DNA from: Timema cristinae
Taxonomy: Eukaryota > Arthropoda > Insecta > Phasmatodea > Timematidae
Assembly: GCA_039000515.1 (NCBI GenBank)
Contig: JBCFYV010009882.1
Coordinates: 60,690,277 to 60,754,276, forward strand
Reading direction: 5' to 3'
DNA length: 64,000 nt
The notes under the pieces are model-generated. The model was given only the letters and a program-made list of their open reading frames with translations. It did no database searches and had not been told where the DNA came from. Position numbers and translations under genes: made by a program. The stretch's first letter is position 1. The number at the start of each line of letters is the position of its first letter. Shown piece by piece: positions 23,280 to 33,508 of this stretch.

Positions 23280-23932
23280 GTGGGGATGTAGGGGACAGTT
23301 TAAAAGGTAAGTGTTTTTGCAGTTTTTACATCAAAACTTTTTTTGGTCAAAATAAATCAAATATTGCTTCAATACATATTTAAAGAATTTTATTATGTTT
23401 TAACACCACGTCATACTACCCGTTTGGGTTATACGCTTTAAGTACTAATTACGTTAATGGATTAGTAATTGGGAAGGTTAAATTAGAGGAAGTGAACCCA
23501 CATTTGAGTGGAGGTAGAGTTTAAAACCAGTTAGGAAAAGCCACCCCCAGTTCACCCGACTGAGATTCGAAACTCGATCTCCCCATCCTCAGCATTTTGG
23601 CTCAACACGACTAGCGCGTTAGCCAACTACGCCACCGAGGCGGGTATATATATAAAGAATTTAATTTTATTCAAACGGCGATACCAACAGTGTTGTTGAA
23701 TATCAATCATGTTTGTCCTGACATTTAGTGACAATTTTTTCTCTTGGTTTTAAAAGTTCCTCGTATACTGCCACTAAGCTTATGAGAGATTTTAAAGAAC
23801 TGTCGATATCACCACGTGAAGAAAATTAAACTCCTTTTCTGTACCTAAGCAATATTTTATTTATTTTGTCAAAACAAGTTTTACTACAAAAACTGCAAAA
23901 GCACTGGCATTTTCTCGATTCCCTACCCTTCA
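23280..23932. mobile_element. MITE H, copy 2, interrupted by a SINE
   Basis: The left arm (gtggggatgtaggggacagt, then gtcaaaataaatcaaatatt) is mirrored on the right by agcaatattttatttatttt, gtcaaaacaag and attccctacccttca. Removing the SINE at 23402-23645 leaves about 400 bp, matching the intact copy at 12264-12650. The pair therefore defines the element and shows the order of events: MITE first, SINE later. Confidence 0.8.
23402..23645 (-). mobile_element. SINE, head type B, inserted in MITE H
   Basis: Reversed tail aacaccacgtcatactaccc at the left, and reversed head agccaactacgccaccgagg then cgggt at the right. The head ggcgtagttggctaacgcgc, read on the minus strand, defines type B. Flanking sequences atttaaagaattttatt and atataaagaatttaatt look like an imperfect target duplication. 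Confidence 0.85.
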
Positions 23933-24029
23933 TTTATTCTGTTTCTCCTTTTTTTTTTTTTTACTACTAAAATAATTTTATCTGCACTGTGTTTCACTAC
24001 CCATGCGCGTTATTTAAACTATATGGTGA

Positions 24030-24165
24030 ACTGCAGTAGGGTTTCTATAGATGGTTTTCAATTTCACCTCAACGCAAATGCGGACAGATTTCTTCCAAAT
24101 TCTACCTTTATCATTCTTACCTCATTAGTGTAAATATGGGTAAGCCCCGGGAGGTTGGTGAAATA
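24030..24165 (+). mobile_element. degraded SINE body fragment
   Basis: Body phrases gatggttttcaatttcacct and aacgcaaatgcggacagatt match the B/C body. The head and tail are not recognisable. Confidence 0.45.
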
Positions 24166-24317
24166 TGAAGAACGCGAGCTTTTAGTACATGTTTGCGTTA
24201 TTGTGTATTATGGATAAGGTTTTTAATGTGTATTACGTACAATTTTTTAATATTATGATTATTAGAGGTATTTAACGTGAAAATTTTGAAATGATTGTAT
24301 TAGCACACGACTTAGTT

Positions 24318-24465
24318 CTTAAACCTAGAAAGACACAAAAGCCAGTCCCCCTCTTAATTCATCGCTGTAAGAAGAGTGTAAACCATAATTTCACCAATAA
24401 TAAATATTTTGACCATCCCGGGAGCCGAACTTGGTACACTTAATTCATTAGGCAGACATTTTAAT
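24318..24465 (-). mobile_element. SINE family E fragment
   Basis: ttaattcatcgctgtaagaa, gtgtaaaccataatttcacc and the reversed B-box area ccatcccgggagccgaactt parallel the copy at 39311-39578. The extremities are eroded. Confidence 0.6.
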
Positions 24466-24545
24466 ATAATTCTTAAGAAATACCTGTTTTTTCCTGAATG
24501 TCCTTGATATCGTGATCACAAAAGCATCTCAAGTGTCACACGCAT

Positions 24546-24705
24546 GGCGTTAAGTCGTTAACCACTCCTGGGCTATCATTCACATGGAGGTTGGGATTTG
24601 AATCTTGCCCATGTGAACTAGGTTTTACCCAAACGACTTTACACGTTCATTCTACTCAAATTCAGTTATATTTCTCTAAATTCTACTAATTGCAGTCCAA
24701 CAAAT
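24546..24705 (+). mobile_element. degraded SINE
   Basis: A head remnant taagtcgttaaccactcctg, a B-box-like gttgggatttgaatcttgcc and body phrases ctcaaattcagttatatttc, tctaaattctac are consistent with a B/C-type SINE. The tail is lost. Confidence 0.5.
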
Positions 24706-24864
24706 ACATTTTAAAGCTACACTTTGCTAAGGATAAGGATAGAAGTTAGCACCATACCATCAAGAAAAGGTGACTTTTTACTGTAAATGTAGAGGCCTAC
24801 TCACTTTCATTTGATTGGGCCAGATACCAAAAAATGTTTTCTGGCTAACCTCACCTTTTTTTTA

Positions 24865-25123
24865 TCACCGCGTCTTAATTTCCGTTCGGGTTATACGCTT
24901 ATGTACTAATTAATTACACAAATGATTTTAGGGATCAGGAAGGTTTTCTTTCGAGGAAGTTTACCCACATTTGCGTGGAGGGAGAGTGGAAAACCATTTT
25001 AAAAAACGAGCCGCCAGTACATCCAACCGAGATTTGTACCTCTATCTCCCTGTCATGACGTCATCAGCAGTCTAGTTTCACTGCGAGTGTAGCGCTTTAA
25101 ACCACGCGGCCACCTAAGCGAGT
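24865..25123 (-). mobile_element. SINE, head type C
   Basis: Reversed tail tcaccgcgtcttaatttccg then ttcgggttatacgc at the left, body acccacatttgcgtggaggg, and reversed head accacgcggccacctaagcg at the right. An 8-bp direct repeat ctcacctt flanks it (24850-24857 and 25124-25131), which fits target-primed insertion with a T-rich (reversed A-rich) tail. Confidence 0.8.
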
Positions 25124-25131
25124 CTCACCTT

Positions 25132-25404
25132 CATAAATTTTGTTCTAGGTCCACAGGAAGTTTGTTAAGTACTGTAAAAGTTTTTGTGTCCAAGGCGACC
25201 TTTTTTATTATAAAATTGAATCTAAGCATCGTGAAACAGATAAAAATTAAATTGACTTAGATCTCTCTAACTTATGAACGTTTTGTCTACTTATTTAATG
25301 GTTCTTACAAGTCAGTAATTTATGATCGAATTCCTTATAAGCCACTGAAAAATCATTTGCTGCGTGTGGACTTCTGATATTCTACCTCTATAATTACTTA
25401 ATAT
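25132..25404. other. spacer
   Basis: No gene or repeat recognised. Confidence 0.4.
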
Positions 25405-25433
25405 ACTCGTTTCGGTGACCGCATGGTCTAAGA

Positions 25434-26023
25434 TAGTAGTATTCAACCTTTTTGGTTCGCGTAAGCCTACCCTTAGATATATTTTCTATTCGACTTTAAT
25501 TACAGGGGTGTAGTGGAGTGGGAACGCGTGGGAGCGCCGTTACAGCACTGCTTTTCCTAGAAAAATATTCAATTTTTTTTTTTATAAAAATTTTATACTT
25601 TCCAATTCCAAGCTAACTAGTTGATTTTATATCAATATTTTGTTAAAACTTTTTTAATTCTATGAATCAATAAATTCTGATGAAATTTACTGTGCACTAG
25701 ACGAGTTCCTGGAATTTTAGGGGAAGTGCGTTAAGTAAGTTTCTGCCTTGGTAACCATTAAAAATACTCCAAATAGCTTATAGAGGCATTTATGTTTGTG
25801 ATATTTTTTCGCCTATGGCGGTTGGGGGTCACAACACCCCCTTCAACTTTTGGGTGGCTACCTTACGTTCTGGCACTGATAAATTTACGACTACACCACT
25901 GACTCTATACCTACAAAATTTTGTCCATAGTGCAAGTCATACGTATTCTTTACTCCATATTATATATATATAATTTTATGTACCCCCTAATATGAACTCG
26001 TGTACCTCAGGTTGAATACCACA
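25434..26023. mobile_element. hAT-like MITE inserted in a SINE
   Basis: Left end tagtagtattcaaccttttt then ggttcgcgtaagcc. The right end on the minus strand reads gtggtattcaacctgaggta then cacgagttcatattaggggg. The ...ATTCAACCTttttggttcgcg pattern is typical of hAT terminal repeats. It interrupts an otherwise continuous SINE head, which fixes its borders. An imperfect target duplication is possible but not certain. Confidence 0.7.
25503..25901. mobile_element. second MITE nested in the hAT-like MITE
   Basis: The left end caggggtgtagtggagtggg is mirrored by tacgactacaccactg on the right, giving CAG-G-GGTGTAGT terminal inverted repeats. The interior includes gttgggggtcacaacacccc. The hAT-like element's left and right parts lie outside these borders, so this appears to be a third nesting level. 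Confidence 0.55.
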
Positions 26024-26334
26024 AAAAGACGTCACTTTCGCAAAATATAAAACTGCCGATCATGGGAAGATCGGGATTTAAATTCCGGTCTGATTTACTG
26101 AGGGGGTTTTTCCTAAAATATATCCCACTCTCCCTCTATGAAAATTCGGGTACACTTCCTTTAAATTCTACATAACCTCATTCCTGGCATAATTAATATA
26201 TAATCCAAACGGGTAGTAAGAGTGTTGCAAAAACCCCAATACATCCGTAATGTATTTAAATAAATGTTTTTAAATAACTTCTAACAGATTCTATGAGTAT
26301 GTCTTAAAAACTCTTATTCTGTTTTTTTATTATC

Positions 26335-26613
26335 AGCACCGCGTCTTACTACCCGTTCGAGTTATACGCACTTAAGTTAATGTGTAATGGTAGGGTTATT
26401 GTGAGATGAAATGGAGGACCTACAGTTTAACGTGGAATCCGAACCACAGTAGAGGCCTGGCATTCCCAACATTCACAAGTTGTGATTAATACACGTCTTG
26501 TCAGAGGTGAAGGAAGGGTTTGGCAATCAGATAAATCTGTGCCGGGACAGAGAATTGAACCCCAGACCTCCAGCACAGAAGTCTGACACCTTACCGCTAG
26601 ACCACCAGGTCAC
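26335..26613 (-). mobile_element. SINE, head type A, full length
   Basis: Reversed tail agcaccgcgtcttactaccc at the left, body aacgtggaatccgaaccaca, and reversed head accttaccgctagaccacca then ggtcac at the right. The reversed B box is ttgaaccccag. It carries an internal segment tgtgattaatacacgtcttg that is also seen in the copy at 43410 but not in the copy at 5079, so it marks an A subfamily. Confidence 0.85.
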
Positions 26614-26639
26614 TCTCATTATTCATTAACTCCGACAGA

Positions 26640-26837
26640 CTAAATGTCAGTCTCATGTAATCTAGCTTGCCAATGACAATAAGGATAGGGCTCAAATCCA
26701 GACTGAATAAAATAAGTTAATGGAACAAAAAATGTATCACTCTACATCAACGCAAATGTAAGTTTTCTCCAAATTCTACTTTACTCATTCCCACCCCAAT
26801 AATGTTATTAAAATGGGTAGAAATACGTGGTGCAAGC
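26640..26837 (+). mobile_element. degraded SINE, B/C body
   Basis: gatagggctcaaatccagac is the B-box region. actctacatcaacgcaaatg, attctactttactcattccc and the tail gggtagaaatacgtggtgca follow in the right order. It lies directly beside the type A SINE at 26335-26613 on the opposite strand. Confidence 0.6.
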
Positions 26838-27154
26838 CGTAACTTAAAAATTTCCATTCATTTATTATAAATGCATACGTAGTTTAATTGACGTTGTACT
26901 AGGCGATGCTGTATCCACGTGGCTAGCCATCGCTCGGGCTATGTATGTATATTAGAGCGTTTTAGGTTAAGTTAATTTCAAGTCGTGTGTTGATAAAATT
27001 TCTTTGTCTAGACATTGCGTTTAAAATAACGTAAAATTTTAACTATCTTATATAAAATAATATCAGCCTTCAAACAGTAAGGTCTGGTTATTTTGGATGT
27101 CCATAATAGACTTGAACACATTAGTAATTTAACGAGTGTAATTGAGCTTAAGTA

Positions 27155-27345
27155 TGTAAAATGGATAAGGAATATATAATTTAGAGGAAATATAGGGCCT
27201 ACCCACATTTGCGTGGAGGGAGAATGGTAAACATTTGATAGAAAAATACCGTCAGTAAACCCTGGTGAGATTCAATCCCAACTTACCTGTCACCTGCAAA
27301 CCATACTAGACTAGATTTAGACTATGTGCTTCCCCTTCGCATGCT
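27155..27345 (-). mobile_element. degraded SINE, B/C body
   Basis: Body acccacatttgcgtggaggg then agaatggtaaaca, reversed B-box region gtgagattcaatcccaactt, and a head remnant actagactagatttagacta. The tail end is eroded. Confidence 0.6.
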
Positions 27346-28203
27346 ACCTAATATAGTTCTATCCTTAGCATTTATTTATAAGTGTCGTCCTAAATTATGT
27401 TTGTTTGTAAGTCATATGACCCTTGATATGTAATCAAATATCTCTTTGTTTTTCTTAAATATTATTCCAAAGTAAGGAAATTCGCTATGAATTGAAATTC
27501 TATCAAAAGCTGTCTCTTGAAGAGTGTTCAGGCTAGGACATACGGTTGTTTTCTTTGAGCTGTGTAACAGTGAACATTTCCTACGCACTACCGTAATTAC
27601 GAACTCGCAAGAGGATGGAAGGAGGGGGAAAGAGGGTTCTTGCCTAACGGGACTCGTTCTTCCCTTACGATAACGGGACATGAGCCCTCCTTCAACCTCT
27701 GAAAAAGACAGTGGCCATTTGTTGAACCGTAAAAGGGGAGTGAAGGAACCACGGAGGGGGAGGAGACTCAATAAACGGTACACTTGCGCTTTCCATCTAC
27801 CAAGCATTTTTTTTTTTAATTTATGGTTTGCGTCTATTCAAGTTTCTTTCATTGTAAGGAAGAAAAATATTCTAAGAATGGTAACAAAATAAATCATTCC
27901 TACACATAAAGATAAAAAAGCCACAAGGTTCAAGTGACATTGGGGATTTGTAGTTTATTGCCATGCAGATAAAGTTGAATAAAGTTTTTTTTTCTGGTAA
28001 GTTAACGTGGTTTCAGACATTTTGATAGCCATTTTACAAATTGGTGAGAATGTCTAGTCAAACATTTTTACTGTAGTACAAACTTTATTAACCAGATAGG
28101 GTCAAAAATGAGATAGATTATTTAATGCTGTCATCTCCTGGCTAATCCCAACAATATCCAGATTTCGCACATCACCCGAAAAAGATGCTTACTTTATTTT
28201 AGA
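27346..28203. other. unassigned DNA containing the longest non-repeat open frame
   Basis: A 131-codon minus-strand frame (27412-27807) is the longest frame not built from repeats. It overlaps a 70-codon plus frame across a purine-rich patch (27580-27780, with ggaaggagggggaaagaggg). I recognise no domain, and composition biased toward purines on one strand can keep frames open by chance. A coding exon is possible but unsupported. Confidence 0.2.
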
Positions 28204-28205
28204 TA

Positions 28206-28440
28206 CAGTAGCCCCATGACTTCTTTGGTGCTGACTGACAGCTCACAGCTGAAAGCTGACGGCTTGGAAAAGCTACCAGACCAAATTATGTATCCCTACG
28301 CCGGACCATATGATCTGCAAAAACATATGTTTAGCAGCTGTCACTCCTGACAGTCAAAATTTAGTTATATATCTAAATGTTGACTGTCAGACGTCAGCTG
28401 TTAGCTGTCAGTCAGCACCAAAGAAGCCATGGGGCTACTG
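28206..28440. mobile_element. palindromic MITE P, copy 2 (235 bp, TA flanks)
   Basis: Same termini as copy 1 (cagtagccccatgacttctt and agaagccatggggctactg) and the same TA flanks (28204-28205 and 28441-28442). The interior runs in the opposite orientation relative to copy 1: here the tctgcaaaaacatatgttta segment follows, rather than precedes, the ggaaaagctaccagaccaaa segment. Confidence 0.8.
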
Positions 28441-28442
28441 TA

Positions 28443-29120
28443 GCTTTATTAACTTTTAAATACACTCTGTCTTTTTTTTTTACACAATGGTTTGACCTTG
28501 GTAGAGTGACGTATTCTACATCAGAGGTATGTCTATCCCACACATTCCGTGCGCGTGATTGAGTGAATGTTTCTGACCTGCTTGCTTTATTGAAAGGTCA
28601 TGATTTAAACAAATACTGACTAGTATTTTTTGTGCTCCTCATACTCAACATTATGTTTGTAAACATACACCCACCAGGTTAATATATTATAAGTTACAAA
28701 TTTAGAATGGCTAACGACTCAAACAAATTATAAAAGGAATTATAATGCAGTATAGCTCTATTCTTCTTTTTATAAATTTAAAGAAATACAAGATTTTGGA
28801 ATGTGATTTTGGAATTTGGCATAGTTTGAAAAATTCTGGTTTGTGAGTGAGGTTGGTTTAACAAACCTGTACTATTTCTTAAGCATAGATCAATTCCTAA
28901 AAATGGTTGAATTTGTGCACCAAATATGTGCAACGTTTGGCAGCACACGAGTATATTAACAGTTTATTTTTCACATAAAATTAAACCAACACCCGAGATA
29001 TCTCACCTTACAATGAATGAGAATAATTCTTAGCGATGTGTTTATTATATTAACATGGCTAGTTCAGCAGCATAATACAAGAGAGATTATTTATTTATTT
29101 AAGGTGCACTTACTGAACCT
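28443..29120. other. AT-rich unassigned DNA
   Basis: No gene or recognised repeat. Confidence 0.45.
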
Positions 29121-29388
29121 TATGATTATATCAGCACATGATAATTTCTATGAGTGGGATCGAAAGGTTTTACCAAATTGGCCGGGAATGGTATTTTCAC
29201 ATACCTTCCAGGGTTCTTCTACATACCAAAATCGTCATTGAACCAACGGCTTTATTTCCTCTCCGAAGGAAGTTTTGCTACGGATTTATATCGCTCAAGA
29301 AAAATCTGCCGACCCCGGCTGGGTTTGAACCCACGAACATCGGGTACTGAGACTAACACTTTACTCCAAGACCCCCAAGTTCAACTGT
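29121..29388 (-). mobile_element. SINE family F, full length
   Basis: The best-preserved family F copy. The minus-strand head near 29388 carries the A-box-like ggtcttggagtaaagtgtta and the B-box-like gtgggttcaaacccagccgg. The body has the mirrored cataccttccagggttcttc and ccaacggctttatttcctct. Three short plus-strand frames (29017-29390) are antisense shadows. Confidence 0.8.
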
Positions 29389-29947
29389 AAGAGAGAACTC
29401 TCTGAAAGTAACCACACAAACTTAGTGGAAAAAAATAAAACCATTCATTCTACAACTAAGCTATTTTATAATAAAATACAACTGGAATTGAATAATGATC
29501 CGCCTTATTGAGACAAGCTTAAACAACTCTAAGGGGACCGCCTACCGTTGCAGATTTTCAGAAATCTCACTATATTTACGAAATGGTTTATTATTTTAAA
29601 ACATCACGCGTGCCAAAATGGAGTGTAGAGACAATAAGATGTCTCTATAGTGTATAGCCATAAAACTTTTAATTTAAGCTTAATAGTTTTTAAAAACGAT
29701 AAAGATTGAAGTTTATAGTTAGCCCTTTTTAAAATACATCTAACGTGAAATGTCCTAAATATTGGATTAAAGTGAATTACTATAAACATAAGCAAACAAA
29801 GTTTTTTTTTCATAGGCGCAAAGAAGACATTTTAACGGGATTAAGGGTTGTTTAAGTGGTTTTTGTAGCTTCATAAATGCCCTTTCCTTAATAAATACTA
29901 CAGATTATTATCACCTCCAAGTAGACGGTGCCTTTAACAAACTTACC
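29389..29947. other. AT-rich unassigned DNA
   Basis: No gene or recognised repeat. Confidence 0.45.
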
Positions 29948-30189
29948 ACGCGCTTCGGTGGCTGCATGGTATTAGCCTCTAGACTAGATCACCGATGACG
30001 GGGAGATCAGGGTTCGAATCCTTGTCGTGTGTACTGAGGGTGTTTTTTTCCTAAATGATTTTCGACTCTCCCTCCACGTAAATACGGGCACACCTCATCT
30101 AATTTCAAACGTCCCCATTCCTAACAGGCTTGCACAATTAGGACATTACGTATAACCCAAACGGGTAATAAGACGCAGTGAAAAAAAAA
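29948..30189 (+). mobile_element. SINE, head type C, abutting a MITE
   Basis: Head acgcgcttcggtggctgcat, B box gggttcgaatccttg, body cgactctccctccacgtaaa, tail cccaaacgggtaataagacg followed by nine A residues. The A tail runs straight into the truncated end of MITE G copy 1, suggesting insertion at or near that MITE's border. Confidence 0.8.
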
Positions 30190-30722
30190 GTTTATTAATT
30201 GGAGATTTCAAGGCTATTTTACAAAGCAGGTTGCAGCTTAATGTGGCGTACCTAAACAGTCCAAGCTCTATCACACTTAGACACAAATATACGAAATAGA
30301 AAGAGAGAGAATAAAATGAAAAGTTCACCTTGCGAGGCCACTTGTTTATCTTCTTCCCCTCTTCCTATGACGAGTTTACAAAGTCACCAAACTATTTTCG
30401 CCTTTAAAACATTGGCTTGCTTTCTAAAATTACACGTTTCTTGTTTGCTATTCTAGATAGACATATGATACTATGTACTGTTTTAGTATTCATCCTGGTA
30501 GGAAGACTTCTATAGGACATTTTAGTGACAAAGTCAAATAGCCTAAGTTGCAGAGGATTTATAAAAAAAAAGTTACACAAAAACTACTTGAAGATAAAAA
30601 TAATAATTTTTTGATGATGTAGGATTATTTTTATAACTATTTAAGGATTTATGTTGTCTTTTTCAACGTTATATATTTAAAACTTGACCTGGCATGACGT
30701 CACAGGTAGGCAACGTCCTTAA
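30190..30722 (-). mobile_element. MITE G, copy 1
   Basis: On the plus strand it ends atgacgtcacaggtaggcaa then cgtccttaa, i.e. the minus-strand start TTAAGGACGTTGCC. The other terminal repeat is lost where the SINE tail abuts (ggagatttcaaggctatttt is the first recognisable sequence). The interior shares the phrases tatttcgtacattgg (reversed), caagtcaatgttt (reversed) and tataacgtt with the other four copies. Confidence 0.75.
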
Positions 30723-31008
30723 ACTACAAAGAGTGGTCCTCGCGTTCTCGAAATACTCTCGGTTCTTCAAGTGAAGGTTTTCACTCCTCAGTACCATTAG
30801 TGTCGGACAATGTTGATCCTAGGAGAGAACCACGTTCTAGGGACAGAACTAGGTTATTCGGAGAGAACGGTCAACAATCACACCTACATAACGAACGTTT
30901 TAGTTCGTGTGTTTACCAAGGGGAAACTATAAACTAGTATTTATTTTAGACGAATGGAATTTTGATTCGGCCCTGTCACTTTTCTTAGTGTGTCTATAGA
31001 ATATTTTT

Positions 31009-31226
31009 ATCACCCCACGTTTTACTACACGTCCGGGCTATACATATTTTAATTATTCCAATGGTGTAGGAATGAGAAAGGTGGAGATTTGGATTAAATT
31101 TACCTGTACTTCACGGAGTAAGAGTGGGAAACAATTAAGGAAAAATCGCCTTCACTACAAACAGCTGGAATTTTCACCCCCCATCCTCCCCATCATCGGT
31201 AAATATTTAACCACGTGCCCGCCGAT
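31009..31226 (-). mobile_element. SINE, head type B/C, degraded
   Basis: Reversed tail tcaccccacgttttactaca then cgtccgggctatac, body gagtaagagtgggaaacaat, and an eroded head with catcctccccatcatcggta. The 95-codon plus frame at 31072-31359 runs across it and is not a gene. Confidence 0.65.
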
Positions 31227-31384
31227 GCGGATAGTGTCCATAGTAAAGTTGCTATACCTGTATTTTTTAAGTGTCTATGGTTCTAATCCTCCTGGCAAGG
31301 GGACTCTTATCTCGAACAAGGCTTGGGGCAAATTCTTCAAGGGCCACTGTTATCATTAGCCAAGAGAGTTTTTAAAATACATTT

Positions 31385-31880
31385 TTGTGTCTAAAGTATT
31401 GTGATAGTAGATTATTTAGAGTTTGTCTACCAAGAGGGTAGCTTAAAGTCTAGAGTATGGGTACTAATAGAGTAGTTTAGAGTCCAAGGCAACGATTTTC
31501 CACCTTTTTCAACTCACAGCACTCCGAAGAAGGCGCAGAAATTGTCTAGGCAAACCATAAAACTTTTTTATCGAGAGATTTTATCATTAAAAACTGGTAC
31601 TAAAAATTTTGTTTTAAAGTTAAATTTCGAAATTCTAATATGAAATATGTTATTTTCAAAAATTATGTTATTCGTGGATTTAAATAATTTGTTTCGATTC
31701 CATTAATATGTTTTTGTGCTTCATTTATAATCTCTCCCCAATATCCTGCGGCACACCTGATGACCCTTTGCGGCACACCGGTCGAAAAACGCTGGTCTAG
31801 GATATGGGTAAAATGTGGATAGCTTAGAGTATCTAGGGTGTGGGTATTAATAGGGTAGCTTAGAACTAAGGGAAAAGAAT
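31385..31880. repeat. about 35-bp degenerate minisatellite interrupted by a hAT-like element
   Basis: Four units sharing tctag-g-tatgggta-taatag-gtagcttagag lie at about 31405-31489 and 31795-31875. The inserted element (31490-31794) separates units two and three. The units differ at many sites, so the array is old. Confidence 0.55.
31490..31794. mobile_element. hAT-like MITE (305 bp) inserted in a minisatellite
   Basis: Left end caacgattttccaccttttt. The right end on the minus strand reads cagcgtttttcgaccggtgt then gccgcaaag, a classic hAT-type terminus. Flanking gtccaagg and gtctagga match at 5 of 8 positions, as expected for an old 8-bp duplication. No coding remnant inside; the reverse ORF of 76 codons is chance. 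Confidence 0.7.
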
Positions 31881-31978
31881 ATGTGAATGTCACGGTGACA
31901 CATCCCCTTTATAAAACTAGACTCACTGCACCCAGCCAAGATTTGAACCTCGGGTCATTGGGAGCTATAACATTTTGG

Positions 31979-32226
31979 AACCCACCTCGATGGCCGAATG
32001 GTCTAAAGCATCACTCTCACAATAGAGTGCACTGCTGATTACGGAGAGATCATGGTTCGAGTCCTAATCGGGTGTACTGAGGGTAGTTTTTCAATAATGG
32101 TTTTCTATTTTCTCTCCACGAAAACGCAGGTACATTTTAAAATAAAACCTTCCTAATCCCGAACACGTGTAATTGGTACATAAATGCTTAAAACCTGGAT
32201 GGGTAGTAAGTCTTGGGGCTAAAAAT
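31979..32226 (+). mobile_element. SINE, head type C
   Basis: Head aacccacctcgatggccgaa, then tggtctaaagcatcactctc. B box tggttcgagtcctaatc. Tail gatgggtagtaagtcttggg. The flanks acattttgga and gtattctgga are a possible 10-bp target duplication with two mismatches. Confidence 0.8.
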
Positions 32227-32319
32227 AAAAGTATTCTGGATTGCTCAGCCGACTAACTATATGCCTACGCGAATTAATAGCGCTAATGGAGTAAACGTGT
32301 GAAAGGTAGAATTTTAAAG

Positions 32320-32390
32320 ACTTAAATTAGCAAACCAGTCTAGAAGAGCCTGACATTGGTCCGCGTGCTCATTGATGCGGGTATTTTGTA
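32320..32390 (-). mobile_element. SINE head fragment
   Basis: aaaccagtctagaagagcct, gacattggtccgcgtgctca and ttgatgcgggtattt are a reversed type C-like head without its body. Confidence 0.4.
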
Positions 32391-32410
32391 AAATAAAAAA
32401 AAATAAAAAA

Positions 32411-32612
32411 ATCGTGGACAATAACTTATTACCCGTTCGGGTTTTAGATACATGCACTTATTACAATAATGTGTTAAGGGTAAGGTAGTTTTTAATTTAA
32501 AGGTGATGAGGATGAGTGGAAAAGCATTTAACTTATTTAAAACTACCTGTACCTGGGACTAGAACCCCGATCTCAGTCCAGTCTGTTTTAAGAGTGACGC
32601 TGAAGCGGGTAT
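32411..32612 (-). mobile_element. degraded SINE
   Basis: Reversed tail ataacttattacccgttcgg, body ttaaaggtgatgaggatgag, B-box region ggactagaaccccgatctca, and head remnant gagtgacgctgaagcgggta. Confidence 0.65.
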
Positions 32613-33508
32613 TCTGATATAAAAACCATCAGCTCAGAAACCAGTCACTTTATAACGTATGTGATGTCATTAAATCAGGTAATGTTACCAACACATACAC
32701 ACACGAAGACAGAGGTTAAGGGCATTACCGAGCTGCTCCACATTTTCAGGCGGCCTCTGGGTGAATGACCGTTCCCAATCTCATGGTGGGCTTTCTGTGG
32801 TTCGCGCGCTACTCACGAGAATGCGCTGACTGTCCTCAAGCCACCAGACGACATCTTTCATCAGAGAGACAAAACTTGAACCGAATCGCTTCTATATTTT
32901 TATTTTTGAGAGGGAAAGAATTTTTTTAAATCCAAATATTAAAATTTAAAAAAATATTTTTATTTACAACAGTTTTCGAAGATAAACGAGGATTGTTTCA
33001 GTGGTTTAAAATTTTCAAAAGAGCTATTCTCGTAAAAATTCTCGTAAGAAAAAGTGTGAGAATATTTCCCTTCAAGTTCAAGCCAATTGAATTACTTTTT
33101 TAAAACAAATTATTTTTAGAAACCATTATCTTACTAAACAAACTTTTTGTTCTAAAATTAATATTTTTAAGGGTTTTTCATGTATTTTTTGTTTTTTAAA
33201 AAAATTACCAAATGTATTGAAGTTTTGATATATGTTTTATTAAAACTTCAATAAACTTCAACAAATATTATCGAGTGTTTTTTTTTGTAAATGTTAAGGA
33301 AAATCTCAAGCTATGTTTATTTTAAAATCAAAGTTTCTAAATAAAGAAGCTAAAAATCGACAGCCCCCTCCAACTAAAAGATAAATAAATTAAAAACCAT
33401 TCATCGCTCACTTAACAGCATTCTACTGAAAGAAAATGGTAGGCTGGAACCGTGACCTTGAGTGAAGCTATATGGGAGCAAACTATTATATCAAGAATCA
33501 GGAACACT
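32613..33508. other. unassigned DNA with a GC-rich patch
   Basis: A GC-rich patch at about 32715-32880 (cattttcaggcggcctctgg) differs from its surroundings and could be an exon or regulatory fragment, but it has no long frame or recognisable motif. The rest is A/T-rich and low-complexity. Confidence 0.35.

Larger units (their letters stand above)
25405..26226 (+). mobile_element. SINE, head type C, split by a DNA element
   Basis: The head's first 30 bases (ctcgtttcggtgaccgcatg, then gtctaaga) lie at 25405-25433. The rest of the SINE resumes at about 26024 (aaagacgtcactttcgcaaa), continuing through ctgccgatcatgggaagatc to the tail caaacgggtagtaagagtgt at 26226. The intervening 590 bp is the hAT-like element listed separately. 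Confidence 0.8.

Noticed and set aside
27412..27807. 131-codon minus-strand frame
   Set aside because: Longest non-repeat frame, but it overlaps a plus frame in a purine-biased patch and shows no domain; not supported as a gene.
31072..31359. 95-codon plus-strand frame
   Set aside because: Mostly the antisense of a SINE; no domain.
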